Positions 59,343-64,000 of a stretch of DNA of 64,000 bases are shown here, in pieces. Each line of letters opens with the position of its first letter. The stretch's first letter is position 1. This DNA is from Microvirga mediterraneensis (GTDB lineage: Bacteria; Pseudomonadota; Alphaproteobacteria; Rhizobiales; Beijerinckiaceae), in contig NZ_JACDXJ010000001.1 in assembly GCF_013520865.1 (NCBI RefSeq), forward strand, positions 1,975,001 through 2,039,000, written 5' to 3'. The notes under the pieces were generated by a model. It made no database searches. It had not been told where the DNA came from and was given only the letters and a program-made list of their open reading frames with translations. Made by a program: the position numbers and the translations under genes.

Positions 59343-60737
59343 TTACTCGCCCGGCTGAAGCATGGTCTCCGGGCGCACGACCGCGTGGAAGTGGTCTTCC
59401 GCGACGCCGGCCTTGAGAGCCTCTTCCTTCAGGGTCGTGCCGTTCTTGTGCGCCGACTTGGCGATGGCGGCCGCCTTGTCGTAGCCGATGGACGGAGCCA
59501 GCGCCGTCACGAGCATCAGCGAGCGCTGCATCAGCTCGCTGAGGCGCTCCCGGTTCGGCTCGATGCCGACGACGCAGTTGTCGGTGAAGCTGATCGCACC
59601 GTCCGCGAGCAGGCGGATCGACTGCAGGACGGCATTCGCCATCACCGGCTTGAACACGTTGAGCTCGAAATGGCCCTGGCTGCCGGCGAAGGTCACCGTG
59701 GTCTGGTTGCCTGCCACCTGACAGCACAGCATCGTCAAGGCTTCCGCCTGGGTCGGGTTCACCTTGCCGGGCATGATCGACGAGCCGGGCTCGTTCTCGG
59801 GAAGGGAAATCTCACCGATGCCCGAGCGCGGGCCCGAACCCATGAGACGGATGTCGTTGGCGATCTTGAACAGGCCGGCGGCGAGGCTCGACAGGGCACC
59901 ATGGGTGTAGACGAGCGCATCGTGGGCGGCGAGCGCCTCGAACTTGTTGGCGGCCGAAGTGAAGGGCAGGGCCGTCAGCTCCACCACCTTCGAGGCGAAG
60001 CGATCCGCGAATTCCGGATGGGCGTTCAGGCCCGTGCCGACAGCCGTGCCGCCCTGGGCAAGCGCATAGATGCCGGGGAGCGTCTGCTCGATGCGGGCGA
60101 TGCCGAGCTGCACCTGGGCGGCATAGCCGGAGAATTCCTGGCCGAGGGTGACGGGCGTCGCATCCTGCAGGTGCGTGCGGCCGATCTTCACGATGTCCTT
60201 GTAGGCTTCCGCCTTGTCGTTCAGCGCCTTGTGCAGGTGCTTGAGGGCGGGGATCAGCCGGTCGTGAATCTCGCGGGCGACCGCGATGTGCATGGCGGTG
60301 GGGAACGAGTCGTTCGACGACTGTCCCATGTTCACGTGATCGTTCGGGTGAACCGGCTTCTTGCTGCCGCGCTCGCCGCCGAGGCGCTCGATGGCGAGGT
60401 TCGAGAGAACCTCGTTCATGTTCATGTTGGACTGGGTGCCCGACCCGGTCTGGTAGATCACGAGCGGGAATTCGTCGTCATACTTGCCCTGCACCACGTC
60501 GGCGGCGGCGCTCGCGATCGCATCGGCGAGGCGCGGCTCCAGCTTGCCCAGATCCTTGTTCACGAGGGCGGCGGCCTGCTTCACGATGGCCAGCGCATGA
60601 ACGAGCGGAATCGGCATCCTGTCCGTCCCGATGCGGAAGTTCTGAAGCGAACGCTGCGTCTGGGCACCCCAGAGCTTGTCGGCGGGAACGTCGATGGGGC
60701 CGAAGGTATCTGTTTCGATGCGGGTTGAGGGCGACAT
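59343..60737 (-). CDS. fumC: Class II fumarate hydratase
   Basis: Iron-independent fumarase of the TCA cycle, 464 residues. [21 protein letters not shown] at the N-terminus, [38 protein letters not shown] (as blocks), [19 protein letters not shown] and the superfamily signature [11 protein letters not shown]. Typical length. It is first of a unit with DUF4169 and RHH genes and divergent from the P450 gene. Confidence 0.96.
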   Translation of the reverse strand: MSPSTRIETDTFGPIDVPADKLWGAQTQRSLQNFRIGTDRMPIPLVHALAIVKQAAALVNKDLGKLEPRLADAIASAAADVVQGKYDDEFPLVIYQTGSGTQSNMNMNEVLSNLAIERLGGERGSKKPVHPNDHVNMGQSSNDSFPTAMHIAVAREIHDRLIPALKHLHKALNDKAEAYKDIVKIGRTHLQDATPVTLGQEFSGYAAQVQLGIARIEQTLPGIYALAQGGTAVGTGLNAHPEFADRFASKVVELTALPFTSAANKFEALAAHDALVYTHGALSSLAAGLFKIANDIRLMGSGPRSGIGEISLPENEPGSSIMPGKVNPTQAEALTMLCCQVAGNQTTVTFAGSQGHFELNVFKPVMANAVLQSIRLLADGAISFTDNCVVGIEPNRERLSELMQRSLMLVTALAPSIGYDKAAAIAKSAHKNGTTLKEEALKAGVAEDHFHAVVRPETMLQPGE

Positions 60738-60825
60738 CCTGACCTCTTTCGATGGAGTTGCGTGTTCTTATCTCAAATGGTGGCGCTCGCAACTGCGAAC
60801 GCGCATGGAGGCCTTGTAAAATCGC

Positions 60826-62241
60826 ATGAGCGACACCCTGGAAGCCCCCTCGTTCCACCCGCCTCATCCGAGGCCCCGCACCGAGCCACTCGGCACTCTG
60901 GCGTTCCTGCGGGCCGTGCGCGAGAACCCCCTGAACACCTGGATGGAGGCCCATTTCGAGGAGCCGATCATCACCGGGGACGGGGCCCTCGGCCGCATGA
61001 CCGTGGTGAGCGATCCGGCGGCCATCCGCCATATCCTCGTGGACAACGCCGCCAACTACCGGAAGGACGATCTCCAGCTCCGGATTCTCGCGCCCGGCCG
61101 GGGGCGCGGTCTCGTCACCGCCGAGGGCGAGGAATGGCGGCTCCAGCGCCGCACCATCGCGCCGCTCTTCACCCCTCGCCATGTGGCGGGCTTCTTCCCG
61201 GCCATGGTCGAGGCGGCGGAGCGCCTCACGCGGCGCTGGCAGCGCCGTCCGGCAGGACGGGTGGTCGATGCCTCGCTGGAAATGACCCGGGTGACCCTCG
61301 ATGTGCTGGAGCGGACGATCTTCACGCAAGGGGTGCCGAAGGACCCCGACGCCCTCGGGCGCGCCATCACCCGCTACTTCAACAGCCTGGGCAGGGTCGA
61401 TCCACTCGACATCTTCGGGTTCCCCGATTGGATCCCGAGGATCGGGCGCCTGCGTGCGAGGCCGTCCATCCGGTTCTTCGAGGAGACGGTCAACGAGCTG
61501 ATCGATGCCCGCAGGCGATTGCTCGCCCGGGGCGAGCAGGCGCCCCGCGACCTGCTGACCCTTCTGCTGGAGGCCGCCGACCCCGAGACCGGAAAGGGCC
61601 TCAGCGACATCGATGTCCGCACCAACATCGTCACTTTCATCGGCGCCGGCCACGAGACCACGGCCAATGCGCTCTCCTGGTCGCTTTACCTGCTGTCCCA
61701 GGACGAGCGGGCCCGCGCCCATGTGGAGCGGGAGGTGGACGAAGTGCTGGGGGAGGGGACGCTCGAGCCGCATCATCTGGAGAAGCTCGTCTACACCCGC
61801 GCCGTCATCGACGAGGCGATCCGGCTCTATCCGCCGGCGCCGTACATGAGCCGGGCGGCCATCGACGACGACCGGATCGGCGATCTGGAGATCCCGGCGG
61901 GCTCCATGGTGGCGATCGTGCCTTACCTGCTCCACCGCCACCGCAGGCTCTGGGACGAGCCGGACGCCTTCCGGCCGGAACGGTTCCTGCCCGAGAACCG
62001 CGGCCGGATCGACCGCTTTGCCTATCTTCCGTTCGGGGCCGGGCCCCGGGTCTGCATCGGGGCGAGCTTCTCCCTTCAGGAGGCCGTGATCGTCTTGGCG
62101 ACCATCGCCCGCTCCGTGCGGCTCGATCTCGTGGAAGGGCACGCGGTCGCGCCCGTGCAGCGGATCACCCTGCGGCCGCAGGGCGGCCTGCCCATGCGCC
62201 TGACGCAACGCGCTCCGAAGGGGGCGTTGGCGACGGCGTGA
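60826..62241 (+). CDS. Cytochrome P450
   Basis: 471 residues, soluble (no N-terminal anchor). The I-helix oxygen-activation motif is FIGAGHETTANALSW, the K-helix ExxR is DEAIRLYPPAPYMSR, PERFLPENR precedes the heme loop FGAGPRVCIGASFSLQEAV with the cysteine ligand. The pattern resembles long-chain or CYP102/CYP4-like hydroxylases more than CYP101 types. No ferredoxin or reductase gene is adjacent, so the redox partner is unknown. Confidence 0.94.
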   Translation: MSDTLEAPSFHPPHPRPRTEPLGTLAFLRAVRENPLNTWMEAHFEEPIITGDGALGRMTVVSDPAAIRHILVDNAANYRKDDLQLRILAPGRGRGLVTAEGEEWRLQRRTIAPLFTPRHVAGFFPAMVEAAERLTRRWQRRPAGRVVDASLEMTRVTLDVLERTIFTQGVPKDPDALGRAITRYFNSLGRVDPLDIFGFPDWIPRIGRLRARPSIRFFEETVNELIDARRRLLARGEQAPRDLLTLLLEAADPETGKGLSDIDVRTNIVTFIGAGHETTANALSWSLYLLSQDERARAHVEREVDEVLGEGTLEPHHLEKLVYTRAVIDEAIRLYPPAPYMSRAAIDDDRIGDLEIPAGSMVAIVPYLLHRHRRLWDEPDAFRPERFLPENRGRIDRFAYLPFGAGPRVCIGASFSLQEAVIVLATIARSVRLDLVEGHAVAPVQRITLRPQGGLPMRLTQRAPKGALATA

Positions 62242-62254
62242 AAGAGGGAAGGGC

Positions 62255-62869
62255 TCAGTTCTTCTTGCGGAACGCGTCGAGGCTGACGACCTCGGCGCTG
62301 CCGGCAGCGCCTTCGGCCGCATCGGCCTTGTCGTCCTCCGCCGGCTCCTCCGTCTCGGCCTTGGCCGCCGGAGCCTTCTCGGGAGCGGACTTCCGCTCCG
62401 GGACGGGCTGGGGCTTGCGGGGCTGCTTCAGCTCGACGGGTTCCGAGGCGTTGCCGCGGATCGGCTGGGGCGCCGGAGGAGCCTCCTCGTCCGCGTCCTC
62501 CTCACCCTCGTCCTGGCTGTCGAACTTCAGGCCGAACTGGACGGAGGGGTCGAAGAAGCCGGTCAATGCATCGAAGGGGATGAGCAGCCGCTCGGGAATC
62601 CCCGAGAAGGACAGCCCGACCTCGAAGGTATGCTCGGTGACGTTGAGGTCCCAGAACTGGTGCTGGAGGACGATGGTCATCTCCTGCGGGTATTTTTCGC
62701 GCAGGCGGTTCGAGAGGCGAACACCGGGAAAATCCGTCTGGAAGGAGATGTAGAAATGGTGCTCGCCCGGCAGCCCGTCCTTGCAATCGATCAGCACCTT
62801 GCGCACGACGCCCTTGAGCGCGTCCTGCACCAGAAGATCGTAACGGATCAGGTCTTTACCACCGGCCAT
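62255..62869 (-). CDS. sspB: SspB-type ClpXP adaptor (alpha family)
   Basis: Delivers ssrA-tagged proteins to ClpXP, 204 residues. The SspB core (about residues 5-120) reads DLIRYDLLVQDALKGVVRKVL, HFYISFQTDFPGVRLSNRLREKYPQEMTIVLQHQFWDL (as blocks) and FSGIPERLLIPFDALTGFFDPSVQFGLKF. A long acidic, alanine- and proline-rich tail ends in VVSLDAFRKKN, in the place of the ClpX-docking XB peptide. AAGGG lies 7 nt before the ATG. It sits directly behind the tmRNA gene on the same strand. Confidence 0.92.
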   Translation of the reverse strand: MAGGKDLIRYDLLVQDALKGVVRKVLIDCKDGLPGEHHFYISFQTDFPGVRLSNRLREKYPQEMTIVLQHQFWDLNVTEHTFEVGLSFSGIPERLLIPFDALTGFFDPSVQFGLKFDSQDEGEEDADEEAPPAPQPIRGNASEPVELKQPRKPQPVPERKSAPEKAPAAKAETEEPAEDDKADAAEGAAGSAEVVSLDAFRKKN

Positions 62870-62885
62870 AAGCGAGCCCTTGCAG

Positions 62886-62921
62886 AAACAAAAGTGGAGG
62901 CTTCTGTTGCCAGGTGCCTCC
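62886..62921 (-). terminator. tmRNA terminator or coding-piece 3' hairpin
   Basis: On the minus strand GGAGGC (62921-62916) pairs with GCCTCC (62901-62896), followed by ACTTTTGTTT to 62886. The sspB ribosome-binding site starts 5 nt later, so sspB depends on read-through or on a promoter inside ssrA. Confidence 0.7.
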
Positions 62922-63210
62922 GGACCCCGCCTTACGGTGCTACCCGCAAGGGCTTTGATTCGGCTTTAGGGACCGCTTACGCAGCCACTGCAACCGGAGC
63001 ATAGTTGTCGTTGGCAACTATAGATTCGGCCCGATAACGGCGGAACCATGCCGAGCGAAAGTCCACCCTTTACGCCCTCGTCGATCCTATTTCGCCCCCG
63101 CCAAAACCCAAGCGTAGCTTGGGTTTTGGTGGAGGCGCCGGGTACCGCCCCCGGGTCCGATGGGTTTATTCCGATAGCCGTTTATCGCCATAGTCGATCT
63201 TGCGACCGAC
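62896..63210 (-). ncRNA. ssrA: Circularly permuted (two-piece) tmRNA
   Basis: Rescues stalled ribosomes by trans-translation. On the minus strand the acceptor piece comes first. Its T-stem CCGGG/CCCGG (63154-63150, 63142-63138) has a 7-nt loop GGCGGTA, then acceptor strand CGCCTCC (63137-63131), A and an encoded CCA (63129-63127). An excised spacer folds as a 13-bp hairpin (63129-63101). The coding piece starts GGGGGCG (63099-63093), which pairs with the acceptor strand, and carries the tag ANDNYAPVAVAA plus TAA (63015-62977). Piece ends other than CCA and GGGGGCG are approximate. Confidence 0.95.
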
Positions 63211-63216
63211 ATGGCC

Positions 63217-63222
63217 AATATA
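63217..63222 (-). promoter_or_regulatory. Predicted -10 element of the tmRNA promoter
   Basis: TATATT on the minus strand; the hexamer 17 bp upstream is TTCCAA, a weak -35. Transcription would start near 63210. The gap to thyA at 63404 holds no other gene. Confidence 0.5.
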
Positions 63223-63403
63223 GGTGGCGCGGACGGATTTTGGAAGGGCGGAGGCCGTCCGGATTCCCATGAAAAAGGCCCGGCGTCCGTCTTATCGCCC
63301 TGTTCCGATGTGACTTTCGAGCGGTTAACCGATTCACAGGAATGGAGAAGTCGCGACTCGGCTCATCGGGGCGGCTGCCCTATGATGAGGTCAGGAGCAC
63401 CGC

Positions 63404-64000
63404 ATGCAAGCTTATCACGATCTGATCCGCCGCATCATGGATGAGGGCGTCCGCAAGGACGACCGGACGGGGACCGGGACGATCTCCGTCTTCGGTCACC
63501 AGATGCGCTTCGATCTCAGCCAGGGCTTTCCGCTCGTCACCACGAAGAAGCTGCACCTGCGCTCCATCGTCCACGAGCTTCTGTGGTTCCTGAAGGGCGA
63601 CACCAACATCCGCTATCTCAAGGAGAACGGCGTTTCGATCTGGGACGAGTGGGCCGACGAGAACGGCGACCTCGGCCCCGTCTATGGCAAGCAGTGGCGG
63701 TCCTGGGAAAAGCCCGACGGCGGCACCGTGGACCAGATCCGCTGGGTGCTCGACGAGATCCGCCGCAACCCGGACAGCCGCCGCCTGATTGTCTCCGCCT
63801 GGAACCCGGCCGATCTCGACAGGATGGCGCTCGCGCCCTGCCACTGCCTGTTTCAGTTCTACGTGGCCGAAGGGCGGCTCTCCTGCCAGCTCTACCAGCG
63901 CTCGGCGGACGTTTTTCTCGGCGTTCCGTTCAACATCGCGTCCTATGCGCTGCTCACGCACATGATGGCGCAGGCGACCGGGCTGCAGCCGGGCGACTTC
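63404..64000 (+). CDS. thyA: Thymidylate synthase, N-terminal 199 residues (3' end outside window)
   Basis: Makes dTMP from dUMP with methylenetetrahydrofolate. The frame is open at the window end. Start ATG follows AGGAG. Motifs: [61 protein letters not shown] (as blocks), [12 protein letters not shown] and the catalytic cysteine region [13 protein letters not shown], then [20 protein letters not shown]. About 65 C-terminal residues should lie beyond the window. Confidence 0.96.
   Translation, partial: MQAYHDLIRRIMDEGVRKDDRTGTGTISVFGHQMRFDLSQGFPLVTTKKLHLRSIVHELLWFLKGDTNIRYLKENGVSIWDEWADENGDLGPVYGKQWRSWEKPDGGTVDQIRWVLDEIRRNPDSRRLIVSAWNPADLDRMALAPCHCLFQFYVAEGRLSCQLYQRSADVFLGVPFNIASYALLTHMMAQATGLQPGDF

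Overview
The window is high-GC, gene-dense chromosome from an alphaproteobacterium, most likely of the order Hyphomicrobiales (Rhizobiales). The evidence is a circularly permuted tmRNA gene with tag ANDNYAPVAVAA, an alpha-type SspB adaptor, a type A RNase P RNA, a complete alphaproteobacterial division/cell-wall (dcw) cluster running into lpxC, bamD, recN and ligA, a ribbon-helix-helix/DUF4169 gene pair, and two families of dispersed palindromic repeats of the kind common in this order. A Methylobacteriaceae-like genus (for example Microvirga) is a guess. I saw no prophage, insertion sequence, CRISPR array or tRNA gene.

Layout. 1-7.9 kb: the 3' part of metH, then on the minus strand a MacAB-type export system, a peptidoglycan amidase, a TerB/J-domain protein and two tandem glycine-zipper lipoproteins. 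8.1-9.35 kb: a lytic transglycosylase and rnpB. 9.5-28.5 kb: mraZ-rsmH-ftsL-ftsI-murE-murF-mraY-murD-ftsW-murG-murC-murB-ddl-ftsQ-ftsA-ftsZ, nearly all overlapping by 1-4 nt, starting at a promoter that carries an array of MraZ-type boxes and ending at a strong terminator after ftsZ. 28.6-32.6 kb: lpxC (with a possible 38-codon leader ORF), bamD and recN. 32.6-38.4 kb: accessory genes (ion channel, small secreted protein, two-component system, glutathione transferase, VOC protein, DUF1428, MarR regulator). 38.4-41.1 kb: a strongly promoted, highly structured non-coding RNA, then ligA. 41.1-50.0 kb: AraC regulator, azlCD, aminopeptidase P, two very small proteins, prmA, an SDR, cfa and a manganese catalase. 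50.1-64.0 kb: uvrD/pcrA, a thioesterase, a D-lactate dehydrogenase-type flavoprotein, a large AsmA protein, fumC, a cytochrome P450, sspB, the permuted ssrA and the start of thyA.

How the genes work together. The central block makes peptidoglycan precursors (MurB-G, MraY, Ddl), flips or polymerises them (FtsW, FtsI) and builds the division ring (FtsQLAZ). LpxC and BamD extend the theme to the outer membrane, and the amidase and transglycosylase to wall turnover. The most notable regulatory points are the MraZ box array lying inside the predicted mraZ promoter, the tmRNA gene placed directly before the gene for the adaptor that delivers tmRNA-tagged proteins to ClpXP, a MarR gene predicted to be leaderless with a palindrome between its -35 and -10, and an unidentified structured RNA before ligA. 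Two palindromic repeat families sit mostly between convergent genes, some copies sharing bases with stop codons, and may act as two-way terminators.
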